Shown piece after piece: positions 8,608-16,825 of a stretch of DNA of 64,000 nt. The stretch lies in the NCBI RefSeq assembly GCF_037911135.1, contig NZ_JBBLYU010000001.1, positions 186,001 to 250,000 on the forward strand, read 5' to 3'. Below the pieces are notes generated by a model, which was given only the letters and a program-made list of their open reading frames with translations, made no database searches and was not told the origin of the DNA. Made by a program: the position numbers and the translations under genes. Numbering within the stretch: position 1 is the first letter of the stretch; every line of letters starts with the position of its first letter. This stretch comes from Phaeobacter sp. A36a-5a (GTDB taxonomy: Bacteria > Pseudomonadota > Alphaproteobacteria > Rhodobacterales > Rhodobacteraceae).

Positions 8608-9974
8608 CGACCTTTGACACCACTGTTCCGCCGACCTTGCGCAAACTGGACATGGAGCGCCTGTTCATCCGCAAGCGCGTCCTGAGCCTTTCTCTGCCGC
8701 TCTTGGTACTGGTCTATCTCGCCTATGTCTTCGTCGCCTTCGACGTTGCGGGGCTGGCCGCGCGGATGAATCCGCAGAATGCCCGCACGCTGGTGGCAGA
8801 TAGTTACAGCTACAAAACCCACGTCACGCGCGACAATCGGACAGGTGACGTTAGCGTCGCCATCGAGGGAGAGCGCAAAGGGGCCTATCCCGATGGGCAA
8901 GCGCCGGAGTGGGTTTCCCTCGCGACAACACCGTCCGACGTTACCGTGATTGACCTCGAAGATGGTCATCAGGTTCGCTTCGGCCCCGAGAGCATTGTTT
9001 TTGATATCCCCGGCTATGGTAGGATCCGCGCAACCCCAAGTCGCAGCGCTGGCGTGCAGGCCGAATTTCCGGCAGGCGATCTGCCGGATTGGATCAATGT
9101 CTCAAAGAACCGGTTGGCGGTGACGACCGATGCCGGGCGTCTGACGGTGACCCGTAACCGTGCGGAGTTGTTTCGGTATTTTGCTGGTTGGGAGTTGTTC
9201 TTCTTCACCCTCGACAGCCGTTACCACGGTCTGGGGCCCGGTGAGCTGATGACCCGGGCCGCAACCGGTGAAGCGGGCGCGATCTTCCACGATTTCTGGA
9301 CCAACAAGATGTGGCGGCATCAGGATGTGGCCTGGGCCATTTTCGAAACGCTGCTGATGGCGTTCCTTGGCACGATGGGCGCGGGGCTGATTGCGCTGCC
9401 GCTCGCATTTGCTGCTACCCGGAACTTCATGCCGCTGCGCGCGGTCCGCTTTGCAACCCGTCGCCTTTTTGACTTCGTGCGCGGCGTCGACTCTCTGATC
9501 TGGACCGTGGTCCTTGCCCGGGCCTTTGGACCCGGTCCGCTGACTGGCGCTTTGGCGATCCTGGTGACCGACACTGGTACCTTTGGCAAGATTTTCTCAG
9601 AGGCGCTGGAGAATGTGGACGAGAAACAGATCGAAGGCGTTGCCTCCACAGGCGCGAAGCCGGCGCAGCGCTATCGCTTCGGTGTCATTCCGCAGATCAC
9701 GCCTGTCTTGCTGAGCCAGCTGCTCTATTTTCTGGAATCAAACACGCGCAGCGCAACGATCATTGGCGCCATCACCGGTGGCGGTATCGGCTTGCTGCTG
9801 ACTCAGGCCATTATCACCCAGAAGGACTGGGAAGAGGTTGCCTATTACATCGTGCTGATCATTCTCATGGTGATGGTCATGGATTGGGTGTCCGGTTGGC
9901 TGCGCCGCCGCCTGATCAAGGGCGAGCCGGGCCGCAAGGCCCGCCGTCAGGGTGGCGCGATGCTGCTGCCGTGA
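8604..9974 (+). CDS. phnE: Phosphonate ABC transporter permease (second, long PhnE)
   Basis: This second PhnE-type permease is 456 residues, much longer than the first. The extra length is an N-terminal region after the first membrane segment (about residues 45-200), rich in beta-type sequence and without hydrophobic helices, so probably periplasmic. The transport domain follows, with the EAA-like loop DTGTFGKIFSEALENVDEKQ and membrane helices to the C-terminus. It overlaps the first phnE by ATGA. The long form is seen in this lineage; what the extra domain does is unknown to me. Confidence 0.92.
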   Translation: MTTFDTTVPPTLRKLDMERLFIRKRVLSLSLPLLVLVYLAYVFVAFDVAGLAARMNPQNARTLVADSYSYKTHVTRDNRTGDVSVAIEGERKGAYPDGQAPEWVSLATTPSDVTVIDLEDGHQVRFGPESIVFDIPGYGRIRATPSRSAGVQAEFPAGDLPDWINVSKNRLAVTTDAGRLTVTRNRAELFRYFAGWELFFFTLDSRYHGLGPGELMTRAATGEAGAIFHDFWTNKMWRHQDVAWAIFETLLMAFLGTMGAGLIALPLAFAATRNFMPLRAVRFATRRLFDFVRGVDSLIWTVVLARAFGPGPLTGALAILVTDTGTFGKIFSEALENVDEKQIEGVASTGAKPAQRYRFGVIPQITPVLLSQLLYFLESNTRSATIIGAITGGGIGLLLTQAIITQKDWEEVAYYIVLIILMVMVMDWVSGWLRRRLIKGEPGRKARRQGGAMLLP

Positions 9975-10025
9975 CCGTTGGCGGTGCTAAGAACCTGTCT
10001 CTTCAATATCTTCGAAAGCCACCCA

Positions 10026-10640
10026 ATGCCCCGTCTCTCTGCCGATCAGCCGTATCTTCATTCCAACTGTTCGATCGCAAACAGCCAGTTTGGCGCCTTC
10101 GTCGAAATCGGGGCGGAAAGCCGGGTACTGAACAGCCGGTTCGGCGATTACAGCTACTGTGATCGCTACTGTGATATCGCGAATGCAGAGATCGGGAAGT
10201 TCTCGAATATCGCCAGCGCCACGCGTATTGGCGCCACCGATCATCCGCTGCAAAAGGCCTCGCTGCATCATTTCCTCTACCGCTCGTCGGCCTATTGGGA
10301 CGACATCGAAGATGACGCGGACTGGTTTCAGCATCGTGCCAGTCGGCTGGCACATATCGGCCACGACACCTGGATCGGGCATGGTGTGCTGATCAAGCCC
10401 GAGGTGACCATTGGCCATGGTGCCGTGGTGGCGGCCGGGACTGTCGTCACCAAGGACGTTGCCCCCTATACGATCGTCGGGGGAAACACGGCGCGGCTCA
10501 TCCGGCGTCGGTATACCGAAGCAGTCGCTGAGGCGATGATCGCCTTGGCCTGGTGGGACTGGGACAATGCCCGGTTGAAGGCGGCGGTCCCCGATTTTCG
10601 AGCGCTAAGCGCCGAAGCCTTCTTAGAGAAATACGCCTAG
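10026..10640 (+). CDS. Hexapeptide-repeat acyltransferase of phosphonate loci
   Basis: This 204-residue left-handed beta-helix transferase has hexapeptide repeats around QFGAFVEIGAESRVLNS and IGHGVLIKPEVTIGHGAV, and the usual C-terminal TIVGGNTARLIRRRY. It belongs to the phosphonate-associated transferase group resembling chloramphenicol/serine acetyltransferases. Co-location with phn genes suggests it acylates an aminoalkylphosphonate or an intermediate, a role played by the unrelated PhnO in enterobacteria; this is inference. I start it at ATG 10026 (MPRLSADQ); the in-frame start at 9978 adds a non-family tail. It is the last gene of the phnCDEE unit. Confidence 0.85.
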   Translation: MPRLSADQPYLHSNCSIANSQFGAFVEIGAESRVLNSRFGDYSYCDRYCDIANAEIGKFSNIASATRIGATDHPLQKASLHHFLYRSSAYWDDIEDDADWFQHRASRLAHIGHDTWIGHGVLIKPEVTIGHGAVVAAGTVVTKDVAPYTIVGGNTARLIRRRYTEAVAEAMIALAWWDWDNARLKAAVPDFRALSAEAFLEKYA

Positions 10641-10686
10641 CACCTGCCTGCGGATCAGCCATCAACGAGGGCGTCATGCAGACAGG

Positions 10687-11421
10687 TCACCCGTCGGCCA
10701 AACCCGCGTCATCCTGATCGCTGACGGTCAGGGTCACCCGGTCCCCGGCAAACCAAGTTCGGCCAAATTCGACAGGGGTCCCGTCTGACGCTGCGTTGAT
10801 GCCGGTTGTCCGCAGGATCGGGCTGCCCTCGGAGATCCTGAGGTGCAGTGCCTGCGTGGCAGTTGCGAGTTTGGCCGTGATACGGGTCTCCACCCTCGTA
10901 TAGTCGGTGACCCCGCAGATCTTCAGCGCCGCTGTTACAGATTGGGTCTCTTGCAACGCGGGGAGCAGATTAGGCAGGTCTTCGGCGGGGAACACGCTTT
11001 GGAAGAGGGCAATCGGCTGGCCATCCGCCAGTGACAACCCATCATAGACATGTACGGCTGTTCCTGATTCCAGCCCCAGTGCCTCGGCTTCTCGGCGGTC
11101 GGCAGCCCGGGTCTCCAGGCTGAGGATTTTCTTTGCTGGAATACGTCCCAGCCGAGCGACGTTCTGGTGAAAGCGGACTCTTTTGCCAATCGGGTAGTCT
11201 GTTGGCTGAGCCGCAACAAAGACACCGGCGCCCCGGCGGGCGTGAACCAGCCCCTGGTCTGCCATCTCCGACAAGGCGCGACGGACAGTGTGGCGGTTGA
11301 CCCCAAATCGACCTGCGAGCTGCACCTCTGGCGGAAGCTTGTCGCCGGTCTGATAGCGCCCCTGTGCGATGTCATCGGTGAGGCTGATGGCGATGGATTT
11401 CCAGACCGGGGTGCGGGGCAT
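10687..11421 (-). CDS. phnF: GntR/HutC-family regulator PhnF
   Basis: PhnF is a transcriptional repressor-type regulator of phosphonate genes. The 244-residue protein has an N-terminal winged helix (LPPEVQLAGRFGVNRHTV, then RRALSEMADQGLV) and a C-terminal UTRA ligand-binding domain, the HutC subfamily layout. It is transcribed away from phnG, with a 108-base gap holding an inverted repeat that is the likely operator for both directions. Its effector is probably a phosphonate or a pathway intermediate, which the sequence cannot show. Confidence 0.92.
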   Translation of the reverse strand: MPRTPVWKSIAISLTDDIAQGRYQTGDKLPPEVQLAGRFGVNRHTVRRALSEMADQGLVHARRGAGVFVAAQPTDYPIGKRVRFHQNVARLGRIPAKKILSLETRAADRREAEALGLESGTAVHVYDGLSLADGQPIALFQSVFPAEDLPNLLPALQETQSVTAALKICGVTDYTRVETRITAKLATATQALHLRISEGSPILRTTGINAASDGTPVEFGRTWFAGDRVTLTVSDQDDAGLADG

Positions 11422-11476
11422 GTCACGAAACTTTCACAAGGTTGTCGTTGCGCCGCGTGGGGCGACTCAGGTAACA

Positions 11477-11507
11477 TTTGTCTAGTTGTATAGATAAGCT
11501 AGACAAA
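11477..11507. promoter_or_regulatory. Inverted-repeat operator between phnF and phnG
   Basis: TTTGTCTAG (11477-11485) and CTAGACAAA (11499-11507) form a perfect 9-bp inverted repeat with a 13-base spacer. The spacer holds GTATAGAT, which resembles the HutC-type core GT-N-TA-N-AC, and each arm holds GTCTAG. It lies centrally between divergent phnF and phnG, where a PhnF-bound operator is expected. The repeat is seen; binding by PhnF is inference. Confidence 0.7.
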
Positions 11508-11529
11508 CAGGCCAAGAGGCTTCGACAAG

Positions 11530-12006
11530 ATGAACAGAGAAAACAGCATCACAGCGGGTGGTACCGGCAGCGGGGTGGACCGCCAAGCATGGATGAGCCT
11601 TCTTGCCTCTGCAAATGCCGCGGCATTGCAGGAGCTCTGGCAGAGCTATGGGCAGAACCCCGATCACGCATGGCTGCGCCCGCCCGAAGTTGGCGGCGTG
11701 ATGGTGCGGGGGCGCATGGGGGCCAGCGGAGCGGCCTTCAACCTAGGTGAAATGACGGTTACCCGCTGCGCGCTGACATTGGCCGATGGCGTTGTCGGTC
11801 ACGGCTATGTTCAGGGCCGTAACAAGGCACAGGCTGAGATCGCCGCCAAGATTGATGCGCTGATGCAGACCGGGGCGGCGGCTGACGTGCAGCGTCAGAT
11901 CCTGGCACCGCTGCGCGAGGCAAAGCAGGCGAAAAAGGCGGCTCGGGCTGCAAAAGCCGCCGCTACGAAAGTTGATTTCTTTACAATGGTGCGAGGGGAA
12001 GACTGA
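11530..12006 (+). CDS. phnG: C-P lyase core subunit PhnG
   Basis: PhnG is a small subunit of the PhnGHIJ core complex. With PhnI, PhnH and PhnL it displaces adenine from ATP with a phosphonate to give an alkylphosphonate ribose triphosphate. The 158-residue length and the segments MVRGRMGASGAAFNLGEMTV and GVVGHGYVQGRNK are typical. It opens the lyase operon downstream of the operator, and its stop overlaps the phnH start by one base. The C-terminus is an Ala/Lys-rich tail. Confidence 0.94.
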   Translation: MNRENSITAGGTGSGVDRQAWMSLLASANAAALQELWQSYGQNPDHAWLRPPEVGGVMVRGRMGASGAAFNLGEMTVTRCALTLADGVVGHGYVQGRNKAQAEIAAKIDALMQTGAAADVQRQILAPLREAKQAKKAARAAKAAATKVDFFTMVRGED

Positions 12007-12602
12007 TGTCGACGCAAGCCCAGGCTTCTCAGTTCTCTGGTGGTTTTGCTTCTCCTGCGGTGCAGTCGGCGCATGCGTTTCGCGCTGCGATGACCGCCAT
12101 GGCACGTCCTGGCCAGATCATGGACATCACTGGCGCAGCGCCACCCGATGACCTGTCTGTCGCCGCTGGCTGCCTGTTGCTGACGCTGTGTGATCCCGAC
12201 ACGGGTCTCTACCTAGCGCCGGATGTTGACACGCTGGCGGTGCGGGAATGGGTCACCTTTCATACAGGCGCGCCGCTGGTGGCGGCTGATGTTGCAGATT
12301 TTGCGCTGGGCGGCTGGGCTGCGCTGGCACCAGTTGATGTCTATCGTATCGGCACGGCTGAATACCCGGATCGCTCGGCCACTCTGATCGTTGAAATGGA
12401 CGAACTTGCACGACCCAACGCTGAATTGAGCGGCCCTGGCATTAAAGACACCGCCCAGATCCACCTGCCTGATCTGGGCGCATTTCAGGATAACTCTGCG
12501 CTCTTCCCTCTGGGGTTCGACACTTATTTCACCGTCGGCAGCCAGCTTTGCGCGCTGCCACGTTCCAGCCGGATTGCTCCGCTGTCCAAGAAGGAGGGCT
12601 AA
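12006..12602 (+). CDS. phnH: C-P lyase core subunit PhnH
   Basis: This 198-residue subunit of the C-P lyase core complex is required for nucleosidic phosphonate formation. Seen: family segments AFRAAMTAMARPGQI near the N-terminus and LCDPDTGLYLAPD, and a C-terminal FPLGFDTYFTVGSQLCALPR that is diagnostic for PhnH. It is coupled to phnG and ends 3 bases before phnI, so the core subunits should be made in step. Confidence 0.95.
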   Translation: MSTQAQASQFSGGFASPAVQSAHAFRAAMTAMARPGQIMDITGAAPPDDLSVAAGCLLLTLCDPDTGLYLAPDVDTLAVREWVTFHTGAPLVAADVADFALGGWAALAPVDVYRIGTAEYPDRSATLIVEMDELARPNAELSGPGIKDTAQIHLPDLGAFQDNSALFPLGFDTYFTVGSQLCALPRSSRIAPLSKKEG

Positions 12603-12605
12603 GAC

Positions 12606-13715
12606 ATGTATGTTGCCGTAAAAGGGGGCGAACGGGCGATTGACAACGCCCATGCGTGGCTGGCCGAAGAACGCCGGGGCGATACATCGGTGGCCGAGCT
12701 GAGCCTGGCCCAGATTCGCGAACAGCTGAGCCTGGCGGTGAACCGGGTGATGGCTGAGGGTTCGCTTTACGATCCTGACCTGGCGGCGCTGGCGATCAAA
12801 CAGGCGCGTGGGGATCTGATTGAGGCGATTTTTCTGATCCGCGCCTATCGCACAACGCTGCCGCGCTTCGGCGCATCTGAGCCGGTTGAAACGAGCCGTA
12901 TGGCCTGTGACCGACGGATCTCTGCGACCTTTAAGGATGCGCCTGGTGGTCAGGTGCTTGGACCGACCTTCGATTACACCCATCGCTTGCTGGATTTCAA
13001 ACTGGCGGCGGAGAGTGATGCCGGAGATCTGCCGGAGGCCCAGACAGCTGAGCCGCGGAGCGAAGACACGCCACATATCCTGACTTTCCTCGATGGCGAG
13101 AACATTATTGAACAGGAGCCTCAGGACGATACCGAACCGGGCGACCTGACGCGCGAGCCGATGTCATTTCCGGCGGGGCGGGCGGTGCGTCTACAGTCGC
13201 TCACGCGCGGGGACGAAGGCTTCATCCTTGGCATGGCCTATTCGACCCAGCGTGGCTATGCGCGCAACCACGCCTTTGTGGGGGAGCTGCGCATCGGCAC
13301 CGTACCAGTCGAAATGGAGATCCCAGAGCTGGGTTTCGCGATTGAGATCGGAGAGGTTGAGCTGACCGAATGCGAGACCGTGAACCAGTTCAAGGGGTCG
13401 AAAACCGTGCCACCGCAGTTCACCCGCGGTTACGGTCTGGTATTTGGTCAGTCAGAGCGCAAATCCATCGCCATGGCCTTGGTTGATCGGGCGCTGCGCT
13501 GGAAGGAGCTGGGCGAGGATAACCTCGGCGCCGCGGCCCAGGACGAGGAATTTGTTCTGAGCCACGCCGACAACATTCAGGCCACAGGCTTTCTAGAGCA
13601 CATCAAACTGCCACATTATGTGGATTTCCAGTCCGAGCTGGAACTGGTGCGCAAATTGCGCCGCGAGGCAACCGAGCTGGCAGAAACACTTGCTGCGCAG
13701 GAGGCTGCGGAATGA
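12606..13715 (+). CDS. phnI: C-P lyase core subunit PhnI
   Basis: PhnI is the nucleosidase-like subunit that, with PhnGHL, attaches the phosphonate to C1 of the ribose of ATP. The 369-residue protein starts MYVAVKGGERAIDNAHAWLA, as in other PhnI proteins, and contains TRGYGLVFGQSERKSIAMAL and the late FLEHIKLPHYVDFQSELELV region. Length matches the family. A 220-base gap, unusual in this tight operon, separates it from phnJ. Confidence 0.95.
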   Translation: MYVAVKGGERAIDNAHAWLAEERRGDTSVAELSLAQIREQLSLAVNRVMAEGSLYDPDLAALAIKQARGDLIEAIFLIRAYRTTLPRFGASEPVETSRMACDRRISATFKDAPGGQVLGPTFDYTHRLLDFKLAAESDAGDLPEAQTAEPRSEDTPHILTFLDGENIIEQEPQDDTEPGDLTREPMSFPAGRAVRLQSLTRGDEGFILGMAYSTQRGYARNHAFVGELRIGTVPVEMEIPELGFAIEIGEVELTECETVNQFKGSKTVPPQFTRGYGLVFGQSERKSIAMALVDRALRWKELGEDNLGAAAQDEEFVLSHADNIQATGFLEHIKLPHYVDFQSELELVRKLRREATELAETLAAQEAAE

Positions 13716-13717
13716 CG

Positions 13718-13897
13718 TTAGTCGCAGCCGCCATCTCCTCCCCCAAAGCCATGATCTCCTCCATCGTATTGCCCCTCGGCACCAGCGTAACTGCCGTTCC
13801 GCGGTCGCGACTTAAGCGGTTGAACACGGAACAGTTTGACGACCAACAGTATTGCGACCACAGCCAGCACGAGGGTCGTTACGGAAAATTCCTGCAA
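13718..13897 (-). CDS. Small hypothetical membrane protein, antisense between phnI and phnJ
   Basis: This frame reads antisense to the phn operon in the only long gap between phnI and phnJ. A TTG at 13897 has GGGAG 8 bases upstream; a TTG at 13912 is possible but lacks such a site. The predicted 59-residue product has one hydrophobic helix (TTLVLAVVAILLVVKLF), a basic stretch, and a Gly/Asp-rich tail (YDGGDHGFGGGDGGCD). That architecture recurs in small proteobacterial membrane proteins of unknown role. No promoter is evident, and a plus-strand frame over the same bases looks less protein-like. Confidence 0.5.
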   Translation of the reverse strand: MQEFSVTTLVLAVVAILLVVKLFRVQPLKSRPRNGSYAGAEGQYDGGDHGFGGGDGGCD

Positions 13898-13935
13898 AAC
13901 AAATGCTCCCAAATACGGGCCGTGAGGGAAAAGTC

Positions 13936-14793
13936 ATGACCGACTACAACTTTGCATATCTCGATGAACAGACCAAGCGGATGATCCGCAGGGCGATCCT
14001 GAAGGGGCTGGCGGTACCGGGCTATCAGGTCCCCTTTGCCAGCCGTGAAATGCCAATGCCCTATGGCTGGGGTACAGGTGGCGTGCAGGTGTCGGCAGCG
14101 ACGCTGACGCCGGATGATACGTTGAAAGTGATCGATCAGGGTGCCGATGACACCACCAACGCGGTCTCGATCCGGAAGTTCTTCGAAAACACCGCAGGCG
14201 TAGCCACCACTGAAGAAACTGCGAAGGCCAGTGTTATCCAGACCCGCCATCGTATCCCTGAGGCGGAGCTGAGCGAGGATCAGATCCTAGTCTATCAGGT
14301 GCCAATCCCGGAGCCCCTGCGCTTTCTCGAGCCGCGGGAGACCGAGACCCGCAAGATGCACAGCCTGCAGGAATATGGGCTGATGCACGTGAAACTTTAT
14401 GAGGACATCAGCCAGCACGGCGCGATTGCGACCTCCTATGCCTATCCGGTGAAGGTCGCAGGCCGATATGTGATGGACCCCTCGCCGATCCCGAAATTTG
14501 ACAACCCGAAAATGAACATGGCGGCGATCCAGCTGTTTGGCGCAGGGCGCGAGCAACGCATCTACGCGGTGCCGCCTTATACCGAAGTGGTCTCCCTGGA
14601 TTTTGAGGACTATCCGTTTGAAGCCAGCAAGGCGGATCACCCCTGCGATCTCTGCGCGGCCGAAGACAGCTATCTGGATGAGGTGATCCTCGACGACGCG
14701 GGCAACCGGATGTTTGTCTGCTCGGACACGGATTATTGCCGATCCCGGCGTGACGCTGGCCATATTGGCCGCCTGAGTGAGGAGGCCGCGTGA
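13936..14793 (+). CDS. phnJ: C-P lyase catalytic subunit PhnJ (radical SAM)
   Basis: PhnJ cleaves the carbon-phosphorus bond of ribosyl phosphonate monophosphate with a 4Fe-4S cluster and S-adenosylmethionine, giving the 1,2-cyclic phosphate and the alkane. The 285-residue protein keeps the required cysteines at 237, 240, 262 and 268, in exact C-x2-C-x21-C-x5-C spacing as in the E. coli enzyme. I chose ATG 13936 (MTDYNFAYL) after GAGGGAA; an in-frame start at 13852 lies in non-family sequence. Its stop overlaps the phnK start. Confidence 0.97.
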   Translation: MTDYNFAYLDEQTKRMIRRAILKGLAVPGYQVPFASREMPMPYGWGTGGVQVSAATLTPDDTLKVIDQGADDTTNAVSIRKFFENTAGVATTEETAKASVIQTRHRIPEAELSEDQILVYQVPIPEPLRFLEPRETETRKMHSLQEYGLMHVKLYEDISQHGAIATSYAYPVKVAGRYVMDPSPIPKFDNPKMNMAAIQLFGAGREQRIYAVPPYTEVVSLDFEDYPFEASKADHPCDLCAAEDSYLDEVILDDAGNRMFVCSDTDYCRSRRDAGHIGRLSEEAA

Positions 14794-15563
14794 TGACACC
14801 GCTGCTGCAAGTAAAGAACCTGGCCAAGATGTATGGCGCGCGGATTGGCTGCACAGATGTCAGCTTTGATCTTTATCCGGGCGAAGTCATGGGCATTGTT
14901 GGTGAAAGCGGGTCGGGGAAATCGACTCTGTTGAACAGTATGGCGGGGCATCTGACGCCGGATCGTGGTGAAGTGATCTTCGACACCCGTGCAGACGGGC
15001 CGGTGGACACAGTCACCATGTCGGAACCGGCACGTCGTATGCTGGGGCGAACGGATTGGGCGTTTGTCCATCAGCACGCCCGCGATGGGCTGCGGATGTC
15101 TGTGTCAGCCGGTGGCAATATCGGTGAACGGCTGATGGCTGTGGGGGATCGCCACTACGGCAGCATCCGCGCCCGAGCGGCCGATTGGCTGGGCCGCGTC
15201 GAGATTGCCGAAAGCCGCATCGATGACCGGCCCACAGCTTTTTCCGGCGGGATGCAGCAGCGACTTCAGATTGCCCGCAATCTGGTCACCGGGCCGCGCC
15301 TTGTCTTCATGGACGAACCCACTGGCGGGCTTGATGTCTCGGTGCAGGCGCGGCTGTTGGATCTGTTGCGCGGGCTGGTGCGGGAAATGGGCCTGAGCGC
15401 CATTATCGTGACCCATGATCTCGCGGTGGTGCGTCTCCTGGCGGATCGGCTGATGGTCATGAAAGACGGTCATGTCGTCGAGGCTGGTCTGACCGATCAG
15501 GTGCTGGATGACCCGCAGCACGCCTATACCCAATTGCTGGTTTCCAGCGTTCTGCAGGTCTGA
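14793..15563 (+). CDS. phnK: C-P lyase-associated ATPase PhnK
   Basis: PhnK is an ABC-type ATPase that binds the C-P lyase core complex rather than a membrane transporter. The 256-residue protein has Walker A GESGSGKST, signature FSGGMQQR and Walker B LVFMDEP, followed by the DVSVQARLLDLL region. The start is ATG 14793 overlapping the phnJ stop; GTG 14790 directly before it is also possible. GAGGAGG lies upstream at good distance. It sits in standard order before phnL. Confidence 0.94.
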   Translation: MTPLLQVKNLAKMYGARIGCTDVSFDLYPGEVMGIVGESGSGKSTLLNSMAGHLTPDRGEVIFDTRADGPVDTVTMSEPARRMLGRTDWAFVHQHARDGLRMSVSAGGNIGERLMAVGDRHYGSIRARAADWLGRVEIAESRIDDRPTAFSGGMQQRLQIARNLVTGPRLVFMDEPTGGLDVSVQARLLDLLRGLVREMGLSAIIVTHDLAVVRLLADRLMVMKDGHVVEAGLTDQVLDDPQHAYTQLLVSSVLQV

Positions 15564-15572
15564 GGATCCGAG

Positions 15573-16256
15573 ATGATTGAACTTCAAAACGTCAGCAAGA
15601 GCTTCACCCTGCACAATCAGGGCAGTGCGGTCATCCCGGTCATGGAAGGTGCAAATCTAAAGGTGGCCCCCGGAGAGTGCATTGGCCTGATAGGCGCATC
15701 CGGGGCGGGAAAATCCACTCTGATGCGGGTAATCTACGGGAATTATCTGGCGGCATCTGGCAGGGTTATGGTGGGCGGCGTGGATGTGGCGAAGGCGGCT
15801 CCGCGCGAGATCTTGGCGCTGCGCCGTGAAACGCTGGGCTATGTGAGCCAGTTCCTGAGGGTGGTGCCGCGAGTACCAACGCTCGATGTCGTGGCTGAGC
15901 CGCTTCTGTCGGTGGGCGTTGATACAGCTGCGGCGCGCGACCGGGCCGCGACCCTGCTTGCGGGATTGAACATACCGGAACGCCTGTGGCAGCTCAGCCC
16001 GACCACCTTCTCGGGTGGGGAACAGCAGCGGGTGAACATTGCTCGCGGTTTCGCCCATACCTACCCGGCGATGCTCTTGGACGAACCAACGGCGAGTCTC
16101 GATGCGCAAAACCGGGCGACCGTTCTGTCTCTGATCGAAGACGCCAAGGCGCGCGGCGCCGCCATTATCGGTATCTTCCACGATGAGGCCGCACGCGAGC
16201 AGGTCTGCGATCGTTTTGTCGATGTTTCAGCCTTTACCCCAAAGGCTGCTGCATGA
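15573..16256 (+). CDS. phnL: C-P lyase-associated ATPase PhnL
   Basis: PhnL is the second non-transport ABC ATPase of the pathway, needed with PhnGHI for phosphonate ribosylation. The 227-residue protein shows Walker A GASGAGKST, a YVSQFLRVVPRV segment typical of PhnL, signature FSGGEQQR and Walker B AMLLDEPTASLD. It follows phnK by 9 bases, and its stop overlaps phnN by ATGA. Confidence 0.94.
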   Translation: MIELQNVSKSFTLHNQGSAVIPVMEGANLKVAPGECIGLIGASGAGKSTLMRVIYGNYLAASGRVMVGGVDVAKAAPREILALRRETLGYVSQFLRVVPRVPTLDVVAEPLLSVGVDTAAARDRAATLLAGLNIPERLWQLSPTTFSGGEQQRVNIARGFAHTYPAMLLDEPTASLDAQNRATVLSLIEDAKARGAAIIGIFHDEAAREQVCDRFVDVSAFTPKAAA

Positions 16257-16825
16257 TCCTGGAGCCTTCGATAGCCCCTGTTATCGCTGTGGTTGGCCCC
16301 TCAGGGGTTGGCAAGGATAGCCTGATGGATGCGCTGATGGCCCGTCTGCCGGGCGTGCAGAAGCAGCGGCGCGTCATCACGCGGGCGCCGGAACTGGGTG
16401 GTGAAGACTATGAGGCGGTAAGCGAGGCCCGTTTTGCAACACTCCGTGCCGAGGAGCGGTTTGCGCTCCATTGGCAGGCGCACGGTCTGCATTATGCGAT
16501 TCCACGAGAAATAGACCAGGCGCGTGGGATCGCATCGGGCGTCTTGGTGAACCTTTCGAGAAAGGTGCTCCTCGAAGCGCAGGATGTTTTTGGGGTCCTG
16601 ATTGTTCTGTCTGTCACAGCCACCCCAGAGGCGCTGGCGGCGCGGTTGGCCGAGCGCGGGCGCGAGGATGGCGCTGAAGTCAGCCGCAGGCTTGCCCGCG
16701 CGGCAACGCCGTTGCCGACCGGGCTCGAGCATGTAATCGACATCGACAACAGCGGTGAACTGGACGGGGCGATCAAGGCCGCAGAAGCAGCCCTGGCCCC
16801 CTGGCTTCAGCCAGTGAGGGCATGA
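16253..16825 (+). CDS. phnN: Ribose 1,5-bisphosphate phosphokinase PhnN
   Basis: PhnN phosphorylates ribose 1,5-bisphosphate with ATP to PRPP, returning the ribose carrier of the C-P lyase pathway to metabolism. The 190-residue guanylate-kinase-like protein has Walker A GPSGVGKDS at residues 15-23 and the following RVITRAPELGGEDYEAV substrate region. It is coupled to phnL by a 4-base overlap. Its last 19 bases are overlapped by the convergent DUF1045 gene. Confidence 0.92.
   Translation: MILEPSIAPVIAVVGPSGVGKDSLMDALMARLPGVQKQRRVITRAPELGGEDYEAVSEARFATLRAEERFALHWQAHGLHYAIPREIDQARGIASGVLVNLSRKVLLEAQDVFGVLIVLSVTATPEALAARLAERGREDGAEVSRRLARAATPLPTGLEHVIDIDNSGELDGAIKAAEAALAPWLQPVRA

Noticed and set aside
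10642-10687. Imperfect ACCTGCCTGC/GCAGACAGGT repeat between the acyltransferase and phnF
   Set aside because: One mismatch and a loop of about 26 bases make a functional terminator unlikely.
13712-13939. Plus-strand 75-codon frame in the phnI-phnJ gap
   Set aside because: Its product is Ser/Arg/Gln-rich without family likeness, and the minus-strand frame over it has a helix and a ribosome site instead.
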